A stretch of DNA of 46,456 nt, taken from positions 1 to 46,456 of the forward strand of contig NZ_CAKASM010000029.1 in NCBI RefSeq assembly GCF_916858675.1. The letters run 5' to 3'. Positions within the stretch are counted from its first letter, which is position 1. Each line of letters starts with the position of its first letter. The notes beneath the pieces were generated by a model. The model was given only the letters and a program-made list of their open reading frames with translations, had not been told where the DNA came from and did no database searches. This document shows, in pieces, positions 31,801-41,519 of the stretch. Source of the stretch: Sphingomonas sp. Leaf21. GTDB taxonomy: Bacteria > Pseudomonadota > Alphaproteobacteria > Sphingomonadales > Sphingomonadaceae. Made by a program: the position numbers and the translations under genes.

Positions 31801-32223
31801 ATGGCCCGCAAAATCGATCTCGAAGCGCTGTGCGCACAAAAGGGACTGCGCATCACCGAACAGCGCCGCGTGATCGCCCGCGTCCTGTCGGAGGCGGAGG
31901 ACCATCCCGATGTGGAAAAGGTCTATGAGCGCGCCGCCAAGATCGATCCGGGCATCTCGATCGCGACGGTGTACCGCACCGTCCGCCTGTTCGAGGAAGC
32001 GGGCATCCTCGACCGTCACGACTTCGGCGACGGCCGTGCGCGCTACGAACCATCGCCAGAGGCGCATCACGACCATCTGATCGATGTCGAGACAGGCCGC
32101 GTGATCGAGTTCGTCGATCCCGAGCTGGAGCAGTTGCAAAAGGCGATCGCCGAAAAGCTGGGCTTCCGCCTGGTCGATCACCGGATGGAGCTGTACGGCG
32201 TCAGCCTCGACCGCAAGGTGTGA
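31801..32223 (+). CDS. Fur-family metal-responsive repressor (alphaproteobacterial Fur/Mur)
   Basis: A 140-residue DNA-binding repressor with a winged helix (GLRITEQRRVIARVLSEAEDHPDVEKVYERA, then SIATVYRTVRLFEEAGIL) and a dimerisation domain with metal ligands (EAHHDHLIDVETGRVIEF). The CxxC pair that binds structural zinc in gammaproteobacterial Fur is absent; the only cysteine is Cys11. Alphaproteobacterial Fur/Mur proteins share this feature and respond to Fe2+ or Mn2+, so the metal cannot be told from sequence. The next gene, plsC, overlaps its stop. Confidence 0.93.
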   Translation: MARKIDLEALCAQKGLRITEQRRVIARVLSEAEDHPDVEKVYERAAKIDPGISIATVYRTVRLFEEAGILDRHDFGDGRARYEPSPEAHHDHLIDVETGRVIEFVDPELEQLQKAIAEKLGFRLVDHRMELYGVSLDRKV

Positions 32224-32969
32224 TGGCAAGCGCCGCCCACTCCGATGCCGACAGCAAAGGCGGCCTGCGAGCAGCGGGCCGCCTTTTGCGTATCGTGGCC
32301 ACGCTACTGATCGCGTTGCTATGTCACGGAGCGTGGCGGGCGGCGGGACGCGCGTCCCCCTGGCCGCGCCGGTTCCTGCGGCGGGTGGCGGTGATATTGG
32401 GCGCCGACATCCGGGTCGTCGGAACGCCCGAACGCCGGAACGTGATGATCGCCGCCAATCATCTGAGCTGGTTCGACATCCTGCTGCTGGCGGGAACGGC
32501 GGGCACGCGTTTCGTCGCCAAGGCGGAGGTCGCCCGCCTGCCGCTGATCGGGTGGCTGGCGGGGCTGAACCGCACCCTGTTCGTCGAACGCGGCGACCGG
32601 CTGGGCGTTGGCGACCAGGTGGCGACGATCCGCGCGGCGCTGTCCGATGGTCAGCCGCTGGCGGTGTTTCCCGAAGGAACGACCGGCGACGACCTGACCA
32701 TCCTGCCGTTCAAGCCCGCCCTGTTCGCCGCGCTCGTCCCGCCCTTGCCCGGCATCCTGGTGCAGCCGGTGCGGATCGACTATGGCCCGGCGGAGGGGGA
32801 ACTCGCCTGGCTGGGGCAAGAAGCGGGCGATGCGCACGCCAGGCGGGTTCTTCGCCGCGCCGGACGGTTCACCGTCACGCTCCATTATCTGCCGCCCTTC
32901 GCCCCTGCCGACTATCCCGACCGAAAGGCGATCGCGGCGGAGGCGCGGGCCCGGATCGCGGACGCGTGA
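32223..32969 (+). CDS. 1-acyl-sn-glycerol-3-phosphate acyltransferase (PlsC family)
   Basis: A 248-residue membrane-associated acyltransferase that would add the second acyl chain to lysophosphatidic acid or a similar acceptor. After an N-terminal hydrophobic helix (LLRIVATLLIALLCHGAW), the catalytic HX4D motif is seen in AANHLSWFDILLL and the acceptor-binding FPEGTTGDD follows about 90 residues later. The ATG shares its A with the fur/mur stop (TGATG), so translation is coupled. In sphingomonads this gene normally sits between fur/mur and miaB, as here, although one extra gene (33035) intervenes. Confidence 0.9.
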   Translation: MASAAHSDADSKGGLRAAGRLLRIVATLLIALLCHGAWRAAGRASPWPRRFLRRVAVILGADIRVVGTPERRNVMIAANHLSWFDILLLAGTAGTRFVAKAEVARLPLIGWLAGLNRTLFVERGDRLGVGDQVATIRAALSDGQPLAVFPEGTTGDDLTILPFKPALFAALVPPLPGILVQPVRIDYGPAEGELAWLGQEAGDAHARRVLRRAGRFTVTLHYLPPFAPADYPDRKAIAAEARARIADA

Positions 32970-33034
32970 CATCCCCCATCGCAACCGCGCGCGCGCCGCG
33001 ATAGGATCACGGCGATTCGATTTGGGGGGACGCC

Positions 33035-33430
33035 ATGTTGAAGATGATGCTCGTTATCGCTGGCCTGATCACCGCGACCGCCGCCGATGCGCAGGTCGCC
33101 AATCCCTGCCCGACCGGCACCCAGATGGCGACGATCCGCCACAGCAGGATCAAACCCGGCCAATGGGCGACCTTCGCCAAGGCGGTCGCGGCGCATAATG
33201 GCTGGTACGCCAGCCATAACGACCCGACGCGGACCAGCCTGGTCAGGGTGCTGTCGCGGGGGCCAAGCGGCCCAGTCGTCACCGATACCGAGGCGGTGAC
33301 GATCACCCGCTACGGCGCGACCAAGCCCAGCGCGCCGCACGATGCCGCCTATTCCGCGTTCACCGACCTCTATCGCCAGAGCAGCGACATGGCGGACGAG
33401 ACGCGTCTGTGCCTGCCCCGTGGCGGCTGA
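33035..33430 (+). CDS. Secreted small protein, hypothetical
   Basis: A 131-residue protein with a signal peptide (MLKMMLVIAGLITATAADAQ, cleavage likely after ADA). The mature 111 residues have two cysteines, one near each end (NPCPTG and RLCLPRG), which could form a disulfide in the periplasm. The segment GTQMATIRHSRIKPGQWATFAKAVAAHNGWYASH resembles in style the first strand and helix of a dimeric alpha/beta-barrel (ABM/EthD) domain, but the similarity is weak and I do not rely on it. It breaks the usual plsC-miaB adjacency. Function unknown. Confidence 0.7.
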   Translation: MLKMMLVIAGLITATAADAQVANPCPTGTQMATIRHSRIKPGQWATFAKAVAAHNGWYASHNDPTRTSLVRVLSRGPSGPVVTDTEAVTITRYGATKPSAPHDAAYSAFTDLYRQSSDMADETRLCLPRGG

Positions 33431-33477
33431 ACGCGCCACGCTGGCGAGCGGGCGCGATTTGCGATAAGGGGCGCGCC

Positions 33478-34800
33478 ATGCCCGCATCCCCCAAGACCTT
33501 TCACGTCAAGTCCTTCGGCTGTCAGATGAACGTCTATGACGGCGAGCGCATGGCCGAATTGATGGCCGCGCAAGGCCTGTCCGCGACCGACGATGCCGGT
33601 GCCGCCGACCTGGTGGTGCTCAACACCTGCCACATCCGCGAGCGCGCCACCGAGCGGGTCTATTCGGAGATCGGCCGCCTGCGCAAGGACGCGGGCGAAC
33701 AGGGGCGCAAGCCGATGATCGCCGTGGCGGGCTGCGTCGCGCAGGCCGAGGGCGCCGAGATCGTCCGTCGCGCCAAGGTCGACGTCGTGGTCGGTCCGCA
33801 GGCCTATCACAACCTGCCCGATCTGGTGGCCAAGGCGGCGGCCGGAGAAGCCGCGCTCGACACCGACATGCCGATCGAGTCGAAGTTCGGCCACCTGCCC
33901 GGCCGTCGCAGGGTCGGCCCCTCCGCCTTTCTGACGGTGCAGGAAGGGTGCGACAAATTCTGCACCTATTGCGTCGTGCCCTATACGCGCGGGGCGGAGG
34001 TCAGCCGTCCGTTCGCCGCGATCGTCGATGAGGCCAAGGCGCTGGTCGATGCCGGTGCGCGCGAGATCACGCTGCTGGGTCAGAACGTCAACGCCTGGAA
34101 CGATGCCGAGGACCGGGGGCTGCACGGCCTGATCCGCACGCTGGACCGCCTCCCCGGCCTGCACCGCATCCGCTACACGACCAGCCATCCGAACGACATG
34201 GCGCAGGGCCTGATCGACGCGCATCGCGATGTCGAGAGCCTGATGCCCTTCCTCCATCTGCCGGTGCAGTCGGGAAGTGACCGCATCCTCAAGGCGATGA
34301 ACCGCCAGCACAGCCGCGACAGCTATATGCGGGTGATCGACCGCGTCCGCGCCGCGCGCCCCGATATCGCGCTGTCGGGCGACTTCATCGTCGGCTTTCC
34401 TGGGGAAACCGAGGCCGAATTCGCCGACACGCTGAGCCTGGTCGATGCGATCGGCCATGCCCAGGCGTTCAGCTTCAAATATTCTCCGCGCCCCGGCACG
34501 CCCGCCGCGACCATGGCCGATCAGGTTCCGCCCGAGGTGATGGACGAACGGCTTCAGCGGCTTCAGGCGGCGCTCAACCGCGACCAGCACGCGTTCAACG
34601 CCGCCAGCGTCGGGCGCACCTGCGCCGTGCTGATCGAGCGGCGCGGCAAGCTGCCCGGACAAATGCTGGGCAAATCGCCCTGGCTGCAATCGGTGCATCT
34701 GATCGGCGACCACCGGATCGGCGACCTGGTCGAGGTCGAGCTGGTCGCGGCGGGGCCAAACTCCCTGACCGGTCAGGCAAAGCTGTTCGCGGCGGCCTGA
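33478..34800 (+). CDS. miaB: tRNA-2-methylthio-N6-dimethylallyladenosine synthase
   Basis: Radical-SAM methylthiotransferase that adds the 2-methylthio group to i6A37 of tRNAs that read UNN codons. The N-terminal UPF0004 domain has the three auxiliary-cluster cysteines (SFGCQMN, NTCHIRE, AGCVAQ). The radical-SAM cluster is Cys158-x3-Cys162-x2-Cys165 (GCDKFCTYC). A C-terminal TRAM domain ends the 440-residue protein (GRTCAVLIERRGKLPGQMLGKS). The ATG at 33478 fits the family N terminus. Its usual downstream partner, phoH, is not adjacent but lies 5 kb away on the other strand. Confidence 0.97.
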   Translation: MPASPKTFHVKSFGCQMNVYDGERMAELMAAQGLSATDDAGAADLVVLNTCHIRERATERVYSEIGRLRKDAGEQGRKPMIAVAGCVAQAEGAEIVRRAKVDVVVGPQAYHNLPDLVAKAAAGEAALDTDMPIESKFGHLPGRRRVGPSAFLTVQEGCDKFCTYCVVPYTRGAEVSRPFAAIVDEAKALVDAGAREITLLGQNVNAWNDAEDRGLHGLIRTLDRLPGLHRIRYTTSHPNDMAQGLIDAHRDVESLMPFLHLPVQSGSDRILKAMNRQHSRDSYMRVIDRVRAARPDIALSGDFIVGFPGETEAEFADTLSLVDAIGHAQAFSFKYSPRPGTPAATMADQVPPEVMDERLQRLQAALNRDQHAFNAASVGRTCAVLIERRGKLPGQMLGKSPWLQSVHLIGDHRIGDLVEVELVAAGPNSLTGQAKLFAAA

Positions 34801-34856
34801 GCCCGCGGACGCGGACGGGCTGGTCATCGTGGCCCGGCCGCCCTAAATTCGGGCGC

Positions 34857-35288
34857 ATGACGATACGCCCCTTCCACCTCGCCTTTCCGGTCCACGACCT
34901 GGCCGCCGCGCGGCATTTCTATGGATCGGTGCTCGGCTGTGCCGAGGGGCGATCGAGCGACCACTGGATCGATTTCGATCTGTTTGGGCACCAGATCGTC
35001 GCGCACCTCGATCCCGCCGCCCGGCCGGTGGCGGTCGAGAACGCGGTCGACGGGCATCAGGTGCCGGTCCCGCATTTCGGCGTCGTCCTGACGATGGACG
35101 ACTGGAGGGATCTCGCGGCGCGGGTCGAGGCGGCGGGCATCCGCTTCGGCATCGCACCCTATATCCGGTTCAAGGGCCAGCCCGGCGAGCAGGCCACCAT
35201 GTTCTTCCGCGACCCCAGCGGCAACGCGCTGGAGTTCAAGGCCTTTGCCGACGATTCGATGCTGTTCGCCACGGAGATGACCGCATGA
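34857..35288 (+). CDS. VOC family protein (glyoxalase/dioxygenase superfamily)
   Basis: A 143-residue vicinal-oxygen-chelate fold protein. RPFHLAFPVHDLAAARHFYGSVLG is the first beta-alpha-beta unit with a metal histidine, VPHFGVVLTM supplies the second histidine, and FFRDPSGNALEFKAF carries the C-terminal glutamate ligand. Members include glyoxalase I, extradiol dioxygenases and resistance proteins; the reaction of this one is not evident. Its stop overlaps the start of the next gene (ATGA). Confidence 0.88.
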   Translation: MTIRPFHLAFPVHDLAAARHFYGSVLGCAEGRSSDHWIDFDLFGHQIVAHLDPAARPVAVENAVDGHQVPVPHFGVVLTMDDWRDLAARVEAAGIRFGIAPYIRFKGQPGEQATMFFRDPSGNALEFKAFADDSMLFATEMTA

Positions 35289-35587
35289 GCGCCCCCATTT
35301 CGCTCGATATCCCGCACAAGCTCGGCAAGGCGGCGGTGCGCGAACGGCTCGACGGCGGGATCGGCAAGATCGGCCGGATGATCCCCGGCGGCGCGACGGT
35401 CGAGCATCGCTGGGAGGGCGATACGATGTATTTCACCGTTGGCGCGATGGGCCAGTCGATCGGTGCGGAGGCGACGGTGTTCGAGGACAATGTCCATGCC
35501 GTGGTCAACCTTCCCGGCTTCCTGTCGCTCTTCTCCAGCCAGCTCGAGGCGGTGATCCGGGCCGAGGCGCCCAAGCTGCTGAAATAG
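35285..35587 (+). CDS. Polyhydroxyalkanoic acid system family protein
   Basis: A 100-residue protein of the PHA_gran_rgn family (PF09650), recognised by ISLDIPHKLGKAAVRERLDGGIGKIG and the following strand-rich part (VEHRWEGDTMYFTVGAMGQSIGAEATV, VHAVVNLPGFLSLF). The family was named for proximity to PHA granule genes in some genomes; no phaC, phaA or phasin gene is here and its activity is unknown. The ATGA overlap with the VOC gene suggests cotranslation. Confidence 0.88.
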   Translation: MSAPISLDIPHKLGKAAVRERLDGGIGKIGRMIPGGATVEHRWEGDTMYFTVGAMGQSIGAEATVFEDNVHAVVNLPGFLSLFSSQLEAVIRAEAPKLLK

Positions 35588-35601
35588 GTCGTTCGAACCC
35601 C

Positions 35602-36231
35602 ATGGCGCTTCACACCTGGTGGCCGTTCATCGGGGCGGTGTTCCTGTTGTCGGGCACCCCCGGTCCCAACATGCTCCACATCATGACCCGGTCGGTCGAC
35701 ATGGGACTGCGGCGCAGCGTCGCGGCGATGGCGGGATGCCTGAGCGCGGTGGTGAGCGTCCTCGCCGCGTCCGCCGCCGGTCTGACGACGCTGCTCCTCG
35801 CACTGCCGGGCGCGTTCGAGGTGATCCGCTATGCCGGTGTCGCCTATCTGCTGTTCCTGGGCGTGAAGGCCATGCGCGCGGACGTCGCGCCGGTCGATGT
35901 CGGCAATGGCCCGATACCCCGCAGCCTGTCGCGCCGTGCGATCTTTCGCGGCGGTTTCCTGATCGGGATCAGCAATCCCAAGCTGATCCTGTTCGCGGTC
36001 GCCTTCCTCCCGCAGTTCATCAACCCCGCCCGCTCCCAGGCGCCGCAATTCGCGATCCTCGTCGCGACCTTCGCGGTGATCGAGGCGCTTTGGTACGCGG
36101 CCTATGCGCTCGGCGGCCGTTCGCTCTCGCGCTATCTCGGCCGACCGAGGGTCAAGCGCGCGTTCAACCGCGTCACGGGCGCGATCTTCATCGGCTTCGG
36201 ACTGGCGCTGCTCAAGCTCAAGCCAGCCTGA
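35602..36231 (+). CDS. LysE/RhtB family exporter
   Basis: A 209-residue inner-membrane translocator of the LysE/RhtB superfamily that exports amino acids or related solutes. It has six hydrophobic segments; the N-terminal WPFIGAVFLLSGTPGPNMLHIMTRSVDMGLRRSV contains the conserved TPGPN motif, and RGGFLIGISNPKLILFAVAFLPQF is the family's mid-protein signature. It begins 14 bases after the preceding stop. The substrate cannot be told from sequence. Confidence 0.9.
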   Translation: MALHTWWPFIGAVFLLSGTPGPNMLHIMTRSVDMGLRRSVAAMAGCLSAVVSVLAASAAGLTTLLLALPGAFEVIRYAGVAYLLFLGVKAMRADVAPVDVGNGPIPRSLSRRAIFRGGFLIGISNPKLILFAVAFLPQFINPARSQAPQFAILVATFAVIEALWYAAYALGGRSLSRYLGRPRVKRAFNRVTGAIFIGFGLALLKLKPA

Positions 36232-36234
36232 GCC

Positions 36235-36414
36235 TTACGCTCGTTTCGACCGGGCCCACGACATCAGTGCGCTGCACACCAGGCCGACCAGCGCGGCGCG
36301 CCACGGCCAATGGACCGCGATGTGGAGCGCGTCGAGCAGCAGCATGAGAAGGAAAACAGACACGCCGACCGCTGTCGCGTAGACTGCGTTCGGCCTCATG
36401 CCCGGGCCGGTCAT
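36235..36414 (-). CDS. Very small membrane protein, hypothetical
   Basis: A 59-residue protein (MTGPGMRPNAVYATAVGVSV at the N terminus) with two short hydrophobic helices (AVGVSVFLLMLLLDALHIAV and RAALVGLVCSALM) and a basic end (ARSKRA). Its ATG overlaps the stop of the sugar dehydrogenase-like gene as ATGA, which is the main reason to believe it is real. It resembles the short membrane proteins that follow sorbosone dehydrogenase-like genes in other proteobacteria; function unknown. Confidence 0.6.
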   Translation of the reverse strand: MTGPGMRPNAVYATAVGVSVFLLMLLLDALHIAVHWPWRAALVGLVCSALMSWARSKRA

Positions 36415-37739
36415 TTCGCCGCGGTGACCTTCCACACCGCGTTGCCGACATCGTCCGCGACCAGCAGCCCGCCCGCCTTGTCGACGATCACGCCGACCGG
36501 CCGCCCCTGCGCCTGGCCATCGGCATTGAGGAAGCCGCCGACCACCTCGACCGGCTTGGCGTTGGCGACGGGGAAGTTGTTGGGCCCGAACGGCACGAAC
36601 ACCACCTTGTAGCCCGAGGCGGGCTTGCGGTTCCACGAGCCATGCTCGCCGACGAACGCCCCGCGCGCGAAACGGTCGCCCAGCCTGGCGCCCGGCGAGA
36701 AGGTCAGGCCCAGCGCCGCGACGTGCGGCCCCAGCGCATAGTCGGGGCGCTTCACATATTGCTGCAGCGCCGGGTTGGCGGGCTCGACCCGCGTATCGGG
36801 ATAGCCACCCCAATAATACCAGGGCCAGCCGAAGTGATCGCCGAACTCGACCTGGGTCAGATAGTCGGGCGCCAGGTCGGAGCCGAGCATGTCGCGCTCG
36901 TTGACCACGGTCCACAACCGGCCATTGCCCGGATTGATCGCCATGCCGGTCGGATTGCGAAGCCCCGCCGCATAGATCCGCCAGTTCTTGTCCTTGGGCC
37001 AGACCTGCAGGATCGCGGCGCGATACTTCTCGGCGTCCATGCCGTTCTCGGCGATATTGCTCGACGATCCGACCGATACGAACAGTGTCTGGCCGTCGCC
37101 CGATGCGATGACGTTGCGCGCCCAGTGATTGCCCGCCGGATTGAGCGGGACGACCTTTTCGGGCTTGGCGGTGATCTTGGTCGTACCCTCGGTATAGGGC
37201 ACCCGGACCAGTGCATCGGTGTCCGCGACATAGAGCTGGCCGTCGAACAACACCATGCCGAAGGGCGAGTTGAGCCCGGTCATGAAGGGCGTCTTCACGT
37301 CCGCCACGCCGTCGCCATTGGTGTCGCGCAGCAGCGTGATCCGGTTGGCCGACGGCACCGCCGCCCCAGCCCGGCCGAGAAAGAAGTTCATCACCCGCTG
37401 CACCAGCCCGGCGCTCGGGCGCGGCGGCGAGTTCGTTTCCGCCACCAGCACGTCGCCATTGGGCAGCTCATACAGCCAGCGCGGGTGATCGAGCCCGGTC
37501 GCGAACGCCTGGATCGCCAGCCCCTGCGCCACCGTCGGCTTCGCGCCGTTCGTCCAGCCGACCGGCTTGGCGATGTTGACCGTCGGGATGACCTGCTCGC
37601 GCGGCGCCTCGATCCTGGGCTGCTTGCCCGCGACCTGATCGACGCTCAACCGCGCGGTATCGGGCCAGGCCAGCCAGGCGAAAATGGCGATGCCGACCAC
37701 CATAAGGATGCCGAGCAGGATCAGGACGTGTTTGCGCAT
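36411..37739 (-). CDS. PQQ-dependent sugar dehydrogenase-like beta-propeller (sorbosone dehydrogenase family)
   Basis: A 442-residue protein with an N-terminal signal anchor (HVLILLGILMVVGIAIFAWLAW) and a six-bladed beta-propeller of the soluble glucose/L-sorbosone dehydrogenase type. Typical segments are LDHPRWLYELPNGDVLVAETN, DTNGDGVADVKT, LNSPFGMVLFDGQLYVADTDALVRVPY, YAAGLRNPTGMAINP, FGDHFGWPWYYWGGYPD and GEHGSWNR. It would oxidise a sugar or polyol at the periplasmic face using PQQ if supplied; no PQQ synthesis gene is in the window, so the cofactor is uncertain. The next small gene overlaps its stop. Confidence 0.9.
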   Translation of the reverse strand: MRKHVLILLGILMVVGIAIFAWLAWPDTARLSVDQVAGKQPRIEAPREQVIPTVNIAKPVGWTNGAKPTVAQGLAIQAFATGLDHPRWLYELPNGDVLVAETNSPPRPSAGLVQRVMNFFLGRAGAAVPSANRITLLRDTNGDGVADVKTPFMTGLNSPFGMVLFDGQLYVADTDALVRVPYTEGTTKITAKPEKVVPLNPAGNHWARNVIASGDGQTLFVSVGSSSNIAENGMDAEKYRAAILQVWPKDKNWRIYAAGLRNPTGMAINPGNGRLWTVVNERDMLGSDLAPDYLTQVEFGDHFGWPWYYWGGYPDTRVEPANPALQQYVKRPDYALGPHVAALGLTFSPGARLGDRFARGAFVGEHGSWNRKPASGYKVVFVPFGPNNFPVANAKPVEVVGGFLNADGQAQGRPVGVIVDKAGGLLVADDVGNAVWKVTAAK

Positions 37740-38150
37740 GACCCGAAACTAGGCGGATGCACGCGCGGGGGGAAGGCCCCATGCGCAATTGCCGTGGCGA
37801 TCGACTTCCTCGCTCTCCCTTCGATGGAGACGAGGGTCGGAAAGCCCAGCCGATGCGCCGACTGGCGCAGCGTGGGCGACGACCCGGACATGTGGCGCGA
37901 AAGGGGGCCGCCGATGCCACAGGGGAGCGCATCGGCGGCCTTCGAGAGCGCGAGTGTCAGGGAGGTAATTCGCGCCCCCGATCTCGGGGACCAGGCCCGG
38001 TCGATCACGGATACGTCCGGGAAGCCATGCCGCCAAACGTCCCGACGACCTGTCCTGTCCGTGTCATCGCCAGTAAACCGCTCAGGCCGACATTGCTAAC
38101 GCATTGAAATGACCAGTGTGATCGACGGCGTCGCTTGAGACGACACCCGA
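37740..38150. other. 411-base interval without a supportable gene
   Basis: This gap separates two leftward genes. Several short open frames exist on both strands (for example 37721-38008 minus), but none has a Shine-Dalgarno, conserved motif or protein-like composition. It should contain the promoter of the sugar dehydrogenase-like gene. Decayed coding sequence is possible; I could not identify it. Confidence 0.5.
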
Positions 38151-38618
38151 TCATCCATCCCCTCGGATCGGCCGAACCATGTCATACCGGTCGAGGGCCG
38201 GCCCATAGCCATCGGGCGTAACCCGCTCCGTCCGAAAGCCGAGACGCGCATAGAAGCGGTAGCTGTGCTGGCTGGTGTCGAGGTGAACGTCGCAAATGCC
38301 CGGATGCGCCGATGCGGCGGCGAGACGCGCCTCGGCAAGACGGCGGCCGAGCCCCTGGCGGTGGAGGCCATGCGCGACCATGCCCCAGCAGAGATGCGCG
38401 GTCCGGCCATCCCTCCCCACGGCGAAGCCACCGCAGGCGACGACCTGCCCGTCTTGATCGATCACGCGAAACGCCCACTCGGCCGCATGGCGGTCCAGAA
38501 AACGCTCGAACTCCGCGCGCTCGCTGGTTGCGAAGAAGCGCGGCGTGTTGCCGTCGAACAGGGCGAGACATGCCGCCCGGTCCGACGCCATATAGCCGCG
38601 GATCATGCCGTCCGGCAT
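38151..38618 (-). CDS. GNAT family N-acetyltransferase
   Basis: A 155-residue acetyltransferase. The acetyl-CoA loop is HGLHRQGLGRRLAEARL (Q/R-x-x-G-x-G), preceded by the core strand AHLCWGMVA and followed by SYRFYARLGFRTE. The ATG at 38618 has AAGGCG upstream and lies 8 bases after the corC stop; ATG 38606 is an alternative. It may be cotranscribed with corC, but its substrate is unknown and it is not part of the conserved phoH-ybeY-corC set. Confidence 0.85.
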   Translation of the reverse strand: MPDGMIRGYMASDRAACLALFDGNTPRFFATSERAEFERFLDRHAAEWAFRVIDQDGQVVACGGFAVGRDGRTAHLCWGMVAHGLHRQGLGRRLAEARLAAASAHPGICDVHLDTSQHSYRFYARLGFRTERVTPDGYGPALDRYDMVRPIRGDG

Positions 38619-38626
38619 GTCACGCC

Positions 38627-39532
<906 letters not shown>

Positions 39533-39541
39533 CGGGGGGTG

Positions 39542-40057
39542 TCAGTCCTCGCGTATGTGATAGGGGTCGTCGATGCCGAGGCTGGCCAGCGCGTCGCGTT
39601 CGATCGCTTCCATCGCCTCCGCCTCGTCGTCGTTCATATGGTCATAGCCTAGCAGATGCAGAACGCCATGCACCAGAAGATGAGTCGCGTGCGTTTCGGT
39701 GGCGATCCCGCGCTCCCCCGCCTCCGCGACGCAGACGCCATGCGCCAGCACGATGTCGCCGAGCAGCACCTCGCCATCGTCGGAATTCTGCGTGACCGTC
39801 TCGATCAGGTCGGGCTGTACCATCGGGAAGGACAGGACATTGGTCGGCTTGTCCTTCTGTCGATACTGACGGTTGAGCGCCTGCACCTCGTCGTCGCTGG
39901 TCAGCCGGACCGAGATCTCGATCAGCGCGGGCGTGGTCAGCAACGGCCCGTGCGGGGTCCGTTCGATCGCGGCGCGCGCGGCGCGGGTGGCGATCGCCTC
40001 CCACTGCGCCTCGTCCCCGGACCAGGGCTCTTCATGGATCAGCGCAATCTCGATCAT
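39542..40057 (-). CDS. ybeY: Endoribonuclease YbeY (rRNA maturation)
   Basis: Zinc-dependent RNase that takes part in 16S rRNA 3'-end processing and 70S quality control. The metal motif H-x3-H-x5-H is complete in HGVLHLLGYDH, and the segment LNRQYRQKDKPTNVLSFP is the family hallmark. ATG at 40057 (MIEIALIHEEPW) gives 171 residues, the normal length; in-frame codons upstream run into the phoH-ybeY gap without similarity. It lies between phoH and corC. Confidence 0.95.
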   Translation of the reverse strand: MIEIALIHEEPWSGDEAQWEAIATRAARAAIERTPHGPLLTTPALIEISVRLTSDDEVQALNRQYRQKDKPTNVLSFPMVQPDLIETVTQNSDDGEVLLGDIVLAHGVCVAEAGERGIATETHATHLLVHGVLHLLGYDHMNDDEAEAMEAIERDALASLGIDDPYHIRED

Positions 40058-40160
40058 CGGAGCCTTTCGGGGTGAAGGAGGCGGTCGGTGGGAAAATCGC
40101 CGCCCCCTATCAACAGTTCCATCGTTACGCCATCGAAAGCAGAACTGGGCGAAAGCAGGA

Positions 40161-41159
<999 letters not shown>

Positions 41160-41293
41160 GCGGTCCTTTCACCGTCTGTGGTCCACCCAAGATGGGGTGC
41201 CGACGGGAGGAACGCCAGCGAAATTGCATGACAGGGGTGTGACGACAAAAGCGGCGATGCGGCACGCGGAGCGCGTGGCGCGACACCCCATTG

Positions 41294-41429
41294 CTCCCCC
41301 CGAACGGGAGGTGGCAGGTCGCAAGCCTGACGGGGGGGCGTCGGGGCTGGAGCGGTCATGCCCTGATCGCCACCGGCGACGCCCCTTCACCATGCCTCGC
41401 ACGCCCCCCCTCCGCTTGCAGGGGAGGAA
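41294..41429. repeat. REP/MITE-like palindromic element, copy 2 (inverted)
   Basis: Read on the minus strand this interval has the same order of blocks as 10181-10325: a CCTCCCC/GGGG hairpin, GAGGCATGGTGAAGGGGCG (like GAGGGGCATGGACGC), a GCCGGTGGCGAT region, CCGTCAGG..CCTGCCACCTCCC and a closing hairpin before AATGG. Both copies translate in one frame to PPSGLRPATS. It fills most of the 360-base gap between the divergent phoH and lnt genes; no further gene is visible there. Confidence 0.75.
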
Positions 41430-41519
41430 TGGGATCGGGTCTTCACCGTGAAGCTGACCGCGACGGCAAGAGCAATCGCGCATTGCCCCTGCACGGCGCC
41501 CGCGCCATATCCTGCGCCC

